Positions 55,917-64,000 of a DNA stretch of 64,000 nt are shown here, piece by piece. The notes beneath the pieces are model-generated. The model saw nothing but the letters and a program-made list of their open reading frames with translations, was not told the origin of the DNA and did no database searches. The translations under genes and the position numbers were made by a program. Positions within the stretch are counted from its first letter, which is position 1, and every line of letters begins with the position of its first letter. Source of the DNA: an uncultured Eubacteriales bacterium (GTDB lineage: Bacteria; Bacillota; Clostridia; Christensenellales; UBA1242); NCBI GenBank assembly GCA_948514155.1, contig CAOQYA010000002.1:1-64000 (forward strand), read 5' to 3'.

Positions 55917-56771
55917 TTATTTTAAGTTTAGCATATAAAGATTTCTTAAAAAGCCGTTTGCAACTTTTTGTTCATTCACAAATTTTAGCCCAACTTTTTC
56001 AAGTGTTTTGCAACTTCCAATATTGTCGGGATGAGCCATAGAAATAAGATAGTCGAACCCTCGCTCTTTTGCAATGTTAAGTTCCAATTTTTGTAATGTT
56101 GTAGTAATCCCAAGCCCTCTATATTCTGGTAAGACAAGATTTCCTCCTAGTTCTGCAACTTTAATATTTGGCTTCAATCCAAAATCTTTTTTAAAATCCG
56201 CAAGCATATTTTGAGAAACATATAATTGTGCCATTCCTACAAGCTTATCTCCGTCATATGCTCCGTATAATGGGGCATAGTTTTCTTCGTCAAACATACT
56301 CTCATATTCCCACTTTTCATATGGAATAAAATATGCAGGATTTTCTAAATTGTTTAAGACAGTATCAATCAAATCAAACAGTTGTTTGCTATCCTTTTTT
56401 GGAATTTTTTTATATATCAATGAAATTGTGTTGTTGTTTTCGCCTTGTGAAGACGACCATGCAGGATTGCACATGGGCACAAAAACTCCTTTGGTGTTGG
56501 CGTCCCAATAATACCATCTGTTTTTTTCTATGAAAACAGCATCATCTTCTTTCAAATCGTATGCACCATCTTTAAAAATTATCCTGCCCGTTCCGTTTTT
56601 GCAGTATATCATCTCGTCTACTTTAGTATTTCTATACCAGCCACTAAGCGGATGCCTACCTGTTATTTCAACAACTGCGCAATCAATATTTTTTAGGCCA
56701 AATGGATATTCATAACCTTTACATGTTTTTGTTTCCCATTTTTCTCTTTGTTCACTTTTTACAATTTTCAT
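55917..56771 (-). CDS. Cupin-GNAT fusion protein
   Basis: A 284-residue two-domain protein. Residues about 1-115 are a small cupin barrel (TKVDEMIYCKNGTGRIIFKD, DAVFIEKNRWYYWDAN), lacking the classic double His motif. From about 120 to 284 is a GNAT acetyltransferase: GAYDGDKLVGMAQLYV, the acetyl-CoA loop VLPEYRGLGITTTLQKLEL and HPDNIGSCKTLEKVGLKF. The cupin could bind the acceptor. ATG 56771 follows GAGGT; an upstream in-frame GTG lies within that RBS. It is monocistronic, between an export gene and rny. Confidence 0.85.
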   Translation of the reverse strand: MKIVKSEQREKWETKTCKGYEYPFGLKNIDCAVVEITGRHPLSGWYRNTKVDEMIYCKNGTGRIIFKDGAYDLKEDDAVFIEKNRWYYWDANTKGVFVPMCNPAWSSSQGENNNTISLIYKKIPKKDSKQLFDLIDTVLNNLENPAYFIPYEKWEYESMFDEENYAPLYGAYDGDKLVGMAQLYVSQNMLADFKKDFGLKPNIKVAELGGNLVLPEYRGLGITTTLQKLELNIAKERGFDYLISMAHPDNIGSCKTLEKVGLKFVNEQKVANGFLRNLYMLNLK

Positions 56772-56846
56772 ATAGTACCTCACTTGTATTATAGCAAATT
56801 ATATGTTGTTTTGCAAATCAATAACAAAAAAATGAACTTAATAATG

Positions 56847-56863
56847 AACTTAATATAATTAAG
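56847..56863 (-). terminator. Possible terminator downstream of rny
   Basis: ACTTAAT-TAT-ATTAAGT on the minus strand, followed by an A/T-rich tract with a T run. The AATGAACTTAAT unit is present twice in tandem at about 56830-56853. Weak stem, so moderate confidence. Confidence 0.45.
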
Positions 56864-56916
56864 TCCATTTTATAATGCTTAAGTTTAAAATTCAAAAAGG
56901 CATCTCTGCTCCCCAG

Positions 56917-58503
56917 CTATTTCGCCGTTTCTACAAAGCGGTTTTCGCGGATAACATTAACTTTGATTTGTCCAGGATACTGCATTTCATCTTCTACGCG
57001 CTTTGCAATTTCTTTTGCAAGGAACATTGCGTCGTTGTCCGAAATCTCGTCTGGCTTAACGATAATTCGCACCTCTCTTCCAGCTTGCAGAGCATAGGCT
57101 TTGTCAACACCCTTGAAACTGTTAGAGATTTCTTCAAGTTGTTGCAGACGCTTGATGTATGCGTCAAAACTTTCTCTTCTCGCGCCTGGGCGGCTGGAAG
57201 AAATTGCGTCTGAAATTTGAACGATAATTGCTTCCACTGATTTGAATTCCACATTAAAATGGTGGGCTTCGATACAATGAATAACTGCCGGATTTTCTTT
57301 GTATTTGGTTGCAAGGTCAACACCAATTTGAACATGGGTGCCCTCAATTTCGTGGTCGAGCGCTTTTCCAAGGTCGTGGAGAAGTCCGCCGCGTTTTGCG
57401 ATAACTGGATCTGCGCCAAGCTCTGTTGCAATTTGACCAGCAAGAATTGCTGTCTCGATTGAGTGCTTAAGTGCGTTTTGACCATAACTTGTTCTGAATT
57501 TAAGTCGGCCCAAGATTTTAACAATCTCCGGATGAAGGTTGAAAATGCCAACTTCTTCGCAAGCCTTTTCGCCGGCTTCTTTGATTGCCTTATCTACTTC
57601 TTTGGTCATCTTCTCAACAATTTCTTCAATTCTTGTTGGGTGAATTCTTCCGTCAACAACAAGCTTTTCAAGGCTGAGCCTTGCGATTTCTCTTCTAATT
57701 GGGTCAAATGACGAAACTGTGATGCTTTCCGGAGTGTCGTCAACGATAAGTTCAACGCCGGTCGCGCTCTCGATTGCGCGGATGTTTCTTCCCTCACGGC
57801 CGATAATTCTTCCCTTCATTTCGTCAGTTGGAAGTGGAACAACAGAAACTGTCATTTCTGTGGAAAGGTCGGTCGCGCATTTTTGGATAGCCGAAGCCAC
57901 GATGTTTCTTGCACGCTTGTCGCCCTCTTCCTTAGCCTCGTCTTCAATTCTCTTGATGATTTGGCCTGCCTCTTTCTTGGCATCTTCTGTCATCGAAGAA
58001 ACAAGATTTGCTTTTGCTTCCTGTTTGCTCATGCCGCTAATCTTTTCGAGGCTAGCAAGCATGTCCTCTTTGATTTTTTCTTGCTCTTCAAGTTGTGCAG
58101 TTAATTTTTGTTTGGTCTCATCTATGCGTTTTTTCTCGCTTTCGATTTGCTCACTCTTACGGTCAAGAGAAAGTTCTTTATTTTCAATAAATTTCTCTCT
58201 CTCGGTCAGCCTTTCTTCCGATTTCTGAATTTCATTGCGACGCTCTTTTAATTCGCTTTCAACATCGTCACGATATTTGTGGCTGGCCTCTTTGGCCTCT
58301 AGCGAAGCCTCCTTTTTAATGGTCTTTGCTTCTGCATATGCCTCCTCGATAATGCGAACAGCGTTCGACTTACTTTTACCGAGTTTTTTTGTTGCAATTA
58401 AGATATATAATCCCATTCCGCCGCCAATTCCGACAACGAAACATACGAGTGCAATTACAACGGCAATCGCAGGAGCAATAGCACCGATTATGCTTATGCT
58501 CAT
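56917..58503 (-). CDS. rny: Ribonuclease Y
   Basis: A membrane-anchored endoribonuclease that starts mRNA decay in Firmicutes. The 528-residue protein has an N-terminal membrane helix (about 8-37), a long coiled coil (about 40-200), a KH domain (GRIIGREGRNIRAIESATGV) and an HD domain with GGLLHDLGKALDHE and HCIEAHHFN. ATG 58503 is chosen with AAAGGAGC; a longer frame has no RBS. All catalytic residues appear intact. It is upstream of nothing obvious in the same transcript. Confidence 0.96.
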   Translation of the reverse strand: MSISIIGAIAPAIAVVIALVCFVVGIGGGMGLYILIATKKLGKSKSNAVRIIEEAYAEAKTIKKEASLEAKEASHKYRDDVESELKERRNEIQKSEERLTEREKFIENKELSLDRKSEQIESEKKRIDETKQKLTAQLEEQEKIKEDMLASLEKISGMSKQEAKANLVSSMTEDAKKEAGQIIKRIEDEAKEEGDKRARNIVASAIQKCATDLSTEMTVSVVPLPTDEMKGRIIGREGRNIRAIESATGVELIVDDTPESITVSSFDPIRREIARLSLEKLVVDGRIHPTRIEEIVEKMTKEVDKAIKEAGEKACEEVGIFNLHPEIVKILGRLKFRTSYGQNALKHSIETAILAGQIATELGADPVIAKRGGLLHDLGKALDHEIEGTHVQIGVDLATKYKENPAVIHCIEAHHFNVEFKSVEAIIVQISDAISSSRPGARRESFDAYIKRLQQLEEISNSFKGVDKAYALQAGREVRIIVKPDEISDNDAMFLAKEIAKRVEDEMQYPGQIKVNVIRENRFVETAK

Positions 58504-58614
58504 ACTTTTGCTCCTTTTAAAATAATTTGATAGTCGGTTATTCCGCCCTACCTCCAAATTATACCCCATATTCTAAACTAAAGTCAAATGATTTTGTGAA
58601 AGGAGAAAATAAAA

Positions 58615-58631
58615 AAGTGGCTGGGCCACTT
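58615..58631 (-). terminator. Terminator of the 58636 gene
   Basis: On the minus strand AAGTGGC pairs with GCCACTT (58625-58631 with 58615-58621), followed by a T run. Confidence 0.83.
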
Positions 58632-58635
58632 AGAT

Positions 58636-59625
58636 TTATCTGTCAAATGAGGTGCTACCAGGTTTTTTGGTAAGCGAAATTTGCCAGTCGGAGTCCGCAA
58701 TATCAAAATTGATTGATTTTCCATACTCCATATAGGTTGAGTATTTCTTAAGGCTTTCAGAAATGGCTTCAATATTTGGCTCTATTTCATTGCTGAATGC
58801 TTCTCTCTCCGTTTTGATAAATTGCCCTGGATTTTTAAAAGAGATTTCATCACAATTATAAAGAAGGTTAGATTCAAATTGATTTGTCAAATAGTGGCCT
58901 AACTCTGTTACGCTCAAATTTCCAGTATATTTTTTACTATCTAGGTAAAGTCCACCAAGAATTATATCGCGAGTTATAGCGAAGTTAAGTTTACTGTCTG
59001 CAAGCCAAACAACTGGTTCCTCTTTAACCCAGTAGCTTTTGCCATATTCCGTTTGTTCTCCGTTAGAAAGTACTGCATTATGATTTGACAAGCATTCAAT
59101 ATTAACATAAGTGTTTCCCTTATATGAGAAATGTACGAAAAATCTAGGGTCGTAAAATTGAAAAGTCTCTCTGTTTTGAACGTCGACACTGTCGAATTCA
59201 TAAGCGCCATCTACAATTTCAAGATCATTTTCCCTTTCTGAAAGTTCCTTAGCGATTTCTGGTTCAGCCAGATTTGTTATAAAATTGCCGAGAGTGAAAG
59301 TATAAACGCCGTTTTTGATTGGTGCTGGGTTTGGAAGATAATCAAGCGATTTAAATTTGATTACAGGTCGTATTCCTGGAACCCTACTTTTAATTGAAAA
59401 ATAACATGCTTCTCCGTTGTTTCCAATGCATACAGTACTCGATTGCGATTTATAAGAAATTGAGCCTGTTCTATATACACAACCTTTATCGTTGTTATTA
59501 TCTAGGGTTCCTACACCTAAGATTTTTGCTGTGTCCGTGGCTTGTGCGCTTGAGCCAAAAAGTTTGTATATTTTAGACTCATATATTTGCCCCATAGTCG
59601 GCAAAGAAAGACTAAAAAATTTCAT
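58636..59625 (-). CDS. Unknown protein with DUF6273-like motifs
   Basis: A 329-residue protein, not firmly recognised. VPGIRPVIKF and YWVKEEPVVWLADSKLNFAITR resemble the Trp-containing motifs of DUF6273-type domains found in Clostridia surface or secreted proteins, but here there is no signal peptide, so it is probably cytoplasmic. Further segments are IYKLFGSSAQATDTAKILG and a helical C terminus (ISESLKKYSTYMEYGKS). RBS AAGGAGATAGGA precedes ATG 59625. It is monocistronic with a terminator, between rny and tgt on the same strand. Confidence 0.6.
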   Translation of the reverse strand: MKFFSLSLPTMGQIYESKIYKLFGSSAQATDTAKILGVGTLDNNNDKGCVYRTGSISYKSQSSTVCIGNNGEACYFSIKSRVPGIRPVIKFKSLDYLPNPAPIKNGVYTFTLGNFITNLAEPEIAKELSERENDLEIVDGAYEFDSVDVQNRETFQFYDPRFFVHFSYKGNTYVNIECLSNHNAVLSNGEQTEYGKSYWVKEEPVVWLADSKLNFAITRDIILGGLYLDSKKYTGNLSVTELGHYLTNQFESNLLYNCDEISFKNPGQFIKTEREAFSNEIEPNIEAISESLKKYSTYMEYGKSINFDIADSDWQISLTKKPGSTSFDR

Positions 59626-59683
59626 TCCTATCTCCTTATGAGATTATATTATCAAAGAGCTGGGTGTTTGTCAATATCTGTTT

Positions 59684-60796
59684 TTAATAGACAAAGTTTT
59701 TTAGGAAGTTATCTTTAAACTCTGGGAAGCGGTCTTCGAGGATCGCTTGGCGGCAATCGGCTGCAAGATGAGTGAGAAAATGCAGATTGTGAATGGAAAT
59801 AAGTGTTGCGCCAAGCATTTCGCCGGCGTTCATAAGATGGCGAATGTAAGAGCGCGTGTAATGACGGCAAGCATAGCAATCGCAACCCTCTTCGATTGGG
59901 CGGAAATCTTCCTTATACTTAGCATTTTTTACAACAAGTTTTCCCTCTTTAACGAAAGCTGTGCCGTTTCGCGCAATACGTGTTGGCAGTACGCAGTCCA
60001 TCATGTCAATTCCTCTTGCAAAGCCTTCAACGAGGCAGTCCGGAGAGCCTACACCCATAAGATAGCGTGGCTGGTCGTGTGGGAGAACTGGATGAAGCGT
60101 TTCGAGAATGTCGTACATAACGCTCTTTTCCTCGCCAACAGAAAGTCCGCCGATCGCAATACCGCATTTTGCATATGGAATGCAATCTTTGACACATTTT
60201 AGACGAAGATCTTTGAATACATTCCCTTGAACAATCGGGAAAAGCATTTGCTTAGGGTTCTTTTGATGCTCAAAACATCTTTCGAGCCATATTTTTGTTA
60301 GTCGTTTTGCTTCAACTGCTTCTGCATAAGATGCGCCTGCCTCTGAACAAACGTCAAGTTGCATAACAATATCTGAACCAAGTGCATTTTGAATATCAAT
60401 GCATTTTTCAGGCGACATAAATCTTCTCTCTCCGTTTAGGTGTGAAGAAAATTCTACGCCTTCGTCAGTCAACTTGCGAAGTTTGGAAAGCGAAAACACC
60501 TGAAATCCGCCGCTGTCAGTTAGAATTGGTTTATCCCAGTGTATGAATTTATGAAGTCCACCCGCTTTTTTAACAATTTCTTCACCCGGTCGCAAATGTA
60601 AGTGATAGGTGTTTGAGAGAATGATTTGTGCGCCGAGTTCATTTAGCATTTCTGGCGTCACTCCTTTAACAGTTGCTTGTGTTCCAACCGGCATAAAAAC
60701 AGGAGTTAAAATGTCGCCGTGCGGCGTGTGGAAAATTCCAGCGCGCGCGCCAGTTTTAGGACATTCTTTGATAAGTTCAAAACTAAATTCTTTCAT
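59684..60796 (-). CDS. tgt: tRNA-guanine transglycosylase
   Basis: Exchanges G34 for preQ1 in tRNAs with GUN anticodons, the first committed tRNA step of queuosine synthesis. The 370-residue enzyme has the nucleophile Asp region LPTRIARNGTAF, the substrate Asp in TDSGGFQVFSL, GGLSVGEEKSVMYDI, and the zinc site CDCYACRHYTRSYIRHL (Cys-x-Cys-x2-Cys). ATG 60796 follows AGAGGTATT; a longer frame lacks an RBS. queA lies 52 nt upstream, so both Q steps are co-encoded. No preQ1 synthesis genes are in the window. Confidence 0.96.
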   Translation of the reverse strand: MKEFSFELIKECPKTGARAGIFHTPHGDILTPVFMPVGTQATVKGVTPEMLNELGAQIILSNTYHLHLRPGEEIVKKAGGLHKFIHWDKPILTDSGGFQVFSLSKLRKLTDEGVEFSSHLNGERRFMSPEKCIDIQNALGSDIVMQLDVCSEAGASYAEAVEAKRLTKIWLERCFEHQKNPKQMLFPIVQGNVFKDLRLKCVKDCIPYAKCGIAIGGLSVGEEKSVMYDILETLHPVLPHDQPRYLMGVGSPDCLVEGFARGIDMMDCVLPTRIARNGTAFVKEGKLVVKNAKYKEDFRPIEEGCDCYACRHYTRSYIRHLMNAGEMLGATLISIHNLHFLTHLAADCRQAILEDRFPEFKDNFLKNFVY

Positions 60797-60848
60797 AATA
60801 CCTCTATATCTAGTATGTTTTATTTCGTAATAGCCCACCTATATTGAT

Positions 60849-61874
60849 TTACTTGAAAAGACAAGCGTCGCCGAAACTAAAGAAGCGATATTTTTCTTTC
60901 ACTGCTGTTTCATACACTCGCATTGTCTCGTCCCTGCCGATAAATGCTGAAACAAGCATAATTAGTGTGCTTTCCGGCAAATGGAAGTTTGTTATAAGGC
61001 AGTCAACGGCTTTAAATTTATAGCCAGGATAGATAAAAATTTTTGTTTCCTCTTTCATTGGCATAAATTTACCGTCTTTGCAGCTGCTTTCAAGCACCCT
61101 AACGCTTGTTGTTCCGACTGCAATAATTCTTCTTCCCTCCGATTTTGCCTTATTTAATATTTCGGCATTCTCTTTGCTCATTTCAAAGAACTCGGAGTGC
61201 ATATCGTGCTTTAAGATGTTATCTTCTTTCACAGGTCTAAACGTGCCAAGGCCAACGTGAAGCACTACTTCAACGATTTGCACACCCATTTTTTTAATTT
61301 TGTCTAGAAGCTCTGGCGTGAAATGCAATCCGGCTGTTGGTGCGGCACTTGAGCCCTCTATTTTAGAGTAAACCGTTTGATAGCGTTCATTATCTTTGAG
61401 TTTTTCTTTGATGTATGGCGGAAGCGGCATATTTCCAACTTCGCTAAGGCGGTGCTCGAACACACCCTCAAACTCGAATTCAACATCCACAAGCCCGTAC
61501 TCGCCTATCTTTCTTATGAAGCACCTCAGATGCTCGCTGAATGTGACTTTATCGCCTACTTTCAACCTTTTTGTTGGACGGGCAATGCACTGCCAGTTTT
61601 TTAGGTCTAATCGTTTTTGCAATAAAATCTCAATCTTTGCGCCTGTGTCCTTATAGCCAAAGAGCCTTGCAGGAAGCACGCGTGAGTTGTTGATAACAAG
61701 CACATCACCTTTTTTGAGATAGTCTGTTATGTCGTGAAAAACCTTATGCTCAATCTTTCCGCTTTCTTTATCGTATACAAGCAGCCGGCTGGAGTCGCGC
61801 GGCTCAAGCGGAGTTTGGGCAATAAGTTCTTCAGGCAAATCATAATAATAAGTTTTTTTATCAAGTAAGTCCAA
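60849..61874 (-). CDS. queA: S-adenosylmethionine:tRNA ribosyltransferase-isomerase
   Basis: Adds the ribosyl moiety of SAM to preQ1 in tRNA to form epoxyqueuosine. The 341-residue protein has YYDLPEELIAQTPLEPRDSS, VLVINNSRVLPARLFG, SSAAPTAGLHFTPELL and VGTTSVRVLES, all family hallmarks. The start is TTG 61874 with a weak AAGG upstream; no ATG is available that preserves the conserved N terminus. It lies between ruvB (127-nt gap containing a repeat remnant) and tgt, the usual ruv-queA-tgt order. Confidence 0.95.
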   Translation of the reverse strand: MDLLDKKTYYYDLPEELIAQTPLEPRDSSRLLVYDKESGKIEHKVFHDITDYLKKGDVLVINNSRVLPARLFGYKDTGAKIEILLQKRLDLKNWQCIARPTKRLKVGDKVTFSEHLRCFIRKIGEYGLVDVEFEFEGVFEHRLSEVGNMPLPPYIKEKLKDNERYQTVYSKIEGSSAAPTAGLHFTPELLDKIKKMGVQIVEVVLHVGLGTFRPVKEDNILKHDMHSEFFEMSKENAEILNKAKSEGRRIIAVGTTSVRVLESSCKDGKFMPMKEETKIFIYPGYKFKAVDCLITNFHLPESTLIMLVSAFIGRDETMRVYETAVKEKYRFFSFGDACLFK

Positions 61875-61934
61875 GTCTTTAACCTTTTAATTTTTCTAAA
61901 AGACCCTTGGCTGTGCTCAGGGTGACCCGCACGC

Positions 61935-62001
61935 GGGTTACTTTGGGAAAGTGTCTAGTTACAGACGAAGTCTGCTGAGCTTTAACGAAGAATCTTTTGC
62001 A
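61935..62001. repeat. Composite dispersed repeat, copy 3
   Basis: In the queA-ruvB gap. 61935-61980 holds, in inverted orientation, the module seen at 20711-20761 (CAGACGAAGTCTG hairpin, GTGTCTAGT, TTTGGG), and 61975-62001 holds a remnant of the palindromic unit (CTGAGCTTTAACGAAGAATC). CCCGC-ac-GCGGG at 61927-61938 forms a small hairpin. Confidence 0.6.
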
Positions 62002-63003
62002 TTATTTATTTTGCCCCTGCAAGCCGAGATGTTCGTAGGCCGGAAGCATGGCAACGCGGCCGCGGGGTGTGCGGGAGATAAAGCCAAGTTGAAGAAGATA
62101 CGGTTCGTAAACGTCCTCGATTGTGGATGCATCTTCACTTATGGTTGCAGCAAGAGTTTCCAAGCCAACGGGACCGCCCCCAAATTTGTTTATAATTGAG
62201 TGCAGAATTTTTCTGTCGATGAAGTCGAGGCCAAGGTCGTCGATTTCCATGATGTCGAGTGTTTTATCGGCAATTTGTTTAGTGATTGTTCCACTGCCCT
62301 GCACTTCTGCGTAATCGCGAACGCGTTTCAAAAGTCTGTTTGCAATTCGAGGTGTGCCGCGCGAGCGTTTTGCAATTTCGCGGCTGGCCTCGTCTTCGAT
62401 TGCAATATTCAAAATTTTGGCCGAGCGATTAATGATAATTTGCAGTTCCTCCACTGTGTAGAGTTCCAGTCTGCAAATAACTCCAAATCTGTCGCGAAGA
62501 GGATTTGTCAGCATGCCGGCTCTTGTTGTCGCGCCAATGAGAGTGAATGGCTGAATTTTAAGACGCATATTTTTAGCGGACGGGCCCTTGCCGACGATAA
62601 AGTCGAGCGCGAAGTCTTCCATTGCGGGATAGAGAATTTCCTCCACGGTTTTGTGGAGTCTGTGAATTTCGTCGATAAAGAGAACATCATTTTCGTTAAG
62701 GTTTGTGAGAATTGCCGCAAGGTCTGCCGCATGCTCAATTGCCGGGCCGGATGTCACTTTAAGTTGCGAGCCAAGTTCGTTTGCAATAATGTGCGAGAGA
62801 GTGGTTTTTCCAAGCCCCGGCGGCCCATACAAGAGCACATGGTCGAGGCTTTCCTTTCTTGATTTAGCCGCTTGAATGTAGACCGAAAGGCTTTCTTTGA
62901 TTTTGCTCTGCCCCACATATTCGTCTATCGAGGTTGGACGAAGCGAGTTTTCGATTTCCGCATCGGTCAGGTTTTTGGTGCTTGTTATAAATCTGTCTTC
63001 CAT
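62002..63003 (-). CDS. ruvB: Holliday junction helicase RuvB
   Basis: The AAA+ motor of branch migration. The 333-residue protein has [16 protein letters not shown], Walker [11 protein letters not shown], Walker [10 protein letters not shown], sensor 1 [10 protein letters not shown], the arginine-finger region LRDRFGV and the C-terminal winged helix ([21 protein letters not shown]). ATG 63003 shares its last base-pair overlap with the ruvA stop, so the two are translationally coupled. Complete and normal in length. Confidence 0.97.
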   Translation of the reverse strand: MEDRFITSTKNLTDAEIENSLRPTSIDEYVGQSKIKESLSVYIQAAKSRKESLDHVLLYGPPGLGKTTLSHIIANELGSQLKVTSGPAIEHAADLAAILTNLNENDVLFIDEIHRLHKTVEEILYPAMEDFALDFIVGKGPSAKNMRLKIQPFTLIGATTRAGMLTNPLRDRFGVICRLELYTVEELQIIINRSAKILNIAIEDEASREIAKRSRGTPRIANRLLKRVRDYAEVQGSGTITKQIADKTLDIMEIDDLGLDFIDRKILHSIINKFGGGPVGLETLAATISEDASTIEDVYEPYLLQLGFISRTPRGRVAMLPAYEHLGLQGQNK

Positions 63004-63596
63004 TAACTTCTATACCCCCTAAGCGATTTTGAAATGATTTCTTCCGCAGTTGAATTGGCAGTTGCGTTCGATTTTGCCAGCAGATATGCCTCGTTCTTGT
63101 TTATGCCGAGCGCAATAAGTGTTTCGGTGGCAAGCGAAACGGCATCTTCGTTATATTCAAACGTTGCCGCACTTTCACTCGGTGCAAGGCCAAGCATCGA
63201 GACCTTATCTTTAAGTTCCAGGCATAGCCTTTCAGCCGTCTTTTTGCCAAGGCCTTTGATTGAGCTTAACATCCTAAGGTCTTCGTTAATGATTGCTTTA
63301 ATAAGTTCCGAAAGCGGCAGCCCTGAAAGAATGCCGATTGCAACTTTGGGGCCGATGCCCGAAACTTGAGTGAGTTTCAAAAACATTTCCTTCTCTTCTT
63401 TTGTGGTGAAGCCAAATAGCGACACGCCGTCCTCGCGCACCGACATGTAAGTGAGCAGTTTAACTCTCTCACCTTCTGCCGGAAGCGAGATAAAACTTGA
63501 GTGCGAAATGCCAAGTTCATAGCCCACGCCGTTCACATCGAGCGACACCATGTTTTCGCTTTTCTCTTCTATTATTCCAACTAAAAATGAAATCAT
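63003..63596 (-). CDS. ruvA: Holliday junction protein RuvA
   Basis: Binds the four-way junction as a tetramer and recruits RuvB. The 197-residue protein has the N-terminal OB fold (about 1-65, [15 protein letters not shown]), tandem helix-hairpin-helix motifs ([15 protein letters not shown] and [15 protein letters not shown]) and the C-terminal RuvB-binding domain (about 150-197). RBS AAGGAG precedes ATG 63596. ruvC ends 9 nt upstream, giving the ruvC-ruvA-ruvB order. Confidence 0.96.
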   Translation of the reverse strand: MISFLVGIIEEKSENMVSLDVNGVGYELGISHSSFISLPAEGERVKLLTYMSVREDGVSLFGFTTKEEKEMFLKLTQVSGIGPKVAIGILSGLPLSELIKAIINEDLRMLSSIKGLGKKTAERLCLELKDKVSMLGLAPSESAATFEYNEDAVSLATETLIALGINKNEAYLLAKSNATANSTAEEIISKSLRGYRS

Positions 63597-63605
63597 ATCT
63601 TCTCC

Positions 63606-64000
63606 TTAAAGTTTGTTGGTGTTAAGCATTGGACTTGTTTGCGCGTGAGTGAGTGCCACAGCGAGCGCGTCGGCCGCGTCGTCCGGTTTTGGAATGGCGC
63701 TAAGGCCAAGTATATTTTTAACCATAAACTGAATTTGAGCCTTTTCTGCCCTGCCATGTCCGGTGAGTGCTTGCTTGATTTGCATAGGCGTGTATTCAAA
63801 AATGTTGCCGCAATATTTTTGCGCCGCAAGCAAAATTACTCCCCTCGCTTCAGCGACAGGAATAACAGTTTTCTGATTTTTGAAATAGAAGAGTTCTTCA
63901 ATAGCAACGGCGTCTGGCTTGTATGTTTCGAAAAGTTCTCTTAAAGCAATTTCGATGTTTGAAAGCCTCACCGCAATGCTATCTTCTTTGGGCGTTGTGA
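63606..64000 (-). CDS. ruvC: Holliday junction resolvase RuvC, 3' part
   Basis: The C-terminal part of the dimeric resolvase that cuts Holliday junctions. The preserved sequence includes the second catalytic acid in DAVAIEELFYFKNQKT, EARGVILLAAQKY, TPMQIKQALTGHGRAEKAQ and the closing acidic DDAADALAVALTHA. The frame stays open to the window edge (codons for TTPKEDSIAVRLSN precede the first internal GTG), so the N-terminal GIDPG segment lies outside. First gene of the ruvCAB run here. Confidence 0.95.
   Translation of the reverse strand, partial: TTPKEDSIAVRLSNIEIALRELFETYKPDAVAIEELFYFKNQKTVIPVAEARGVILLAAQKYCGNIFEYTPMQIKQALTGHGRAEKAQIQFMVKNILGLSAIPKPDDAADALAVALTHAQTSPMLNTNKL

Overview
The window reads as one end of a metagenomic contig from an uncultured, AT-rich, endospore-forming Clostridia-type Firmicute. 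Evidence: bases 2-35 are an Illumina TruSeq adapter fused to clpC; sporulation genes are scattered through the window (spoIIAA-spoIIAB-sigF, spoVAC-AD-AEb, yunB, spoIVB); there is a Phe T-box, an ArgR with ARG boxes, RNase Y, and near-consensus sigma-A promoters (TTGACA-N17-TAAAAT and similar). No rRNA operon, CRISPR array or complete IS element was seen. One tRNA, Pro(CGG), is present.

Layout. 0-8.2 kb: housekeeping genes (clpC end, hpf, ung, eno, tyrS, IMPACT protein, recX, acpS, orphan substrate-binding lipoprotein). 8.2-20.6 kb: valS, membrane proteins, a sugar-nucleotide-type nucleotidyltransferase, a three-gene ABC operon (MacB-like fusion plus a heterodimeric exporter with one degenerate ATP site), a 17-residue-repeat beta-solenoid protein, and a His-rich metal permease. 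20.6-27.9 kb: an accessory stretch with dispersed repeats, three tandem paralogues of an unrecognised family each with its own promoter and terminator, a papain-like PepC relative with an altered catalytic Asn, a GNAT, tRNA-Pro with a partial duplicate of its 3' end, and a nucleoside hydrolase-phosphoesterase fusion. 28-37 kb: degV, an SDR, the spoIIA operon, an N/G/Y-rich lipoprotein, spoVA genes, a two-XRE switch with a palindromic operator, yunB. 37-44 kb: rluA-like, T-box-pheS, pheT, cysteine desulfurase, thiI. 44-49.5 kb: argR-recN-spoIVB, then, where spo0A is usually found, an unknown gene and an Xer-like tyrosine recombinase. 49.5-56.8 kb: serS, a possible degenerate nucleotidyltransferase, a membrane-anchored PadR protein, isochorismatase-like, HD, small-multidrug-export and cupin-GNAT genes. 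56.9-64 kb: rny, an unknown protein, then tgt-queA-ruvB-ruvA-ruvC on the minus strand.

The best leads for something undescribed are: (1) a 20-bp motif family at about 24.03, 36.05 and 49.44 kb, the last copy just upstream of the recombinase gene, suggesting a dif-like or att-like site set; (2) the three-paralogue array; (3) multi-arm intergenic inverted-repeat elements, one a perfect four-way junction; (4) a recurring promoter layout in which the -10 box lies 6-7 nt before the start codon, implying leaderless mRNAs for several genes; (5) the degenerate nucleotidyltransferase beside a transmembrane PadR protein.
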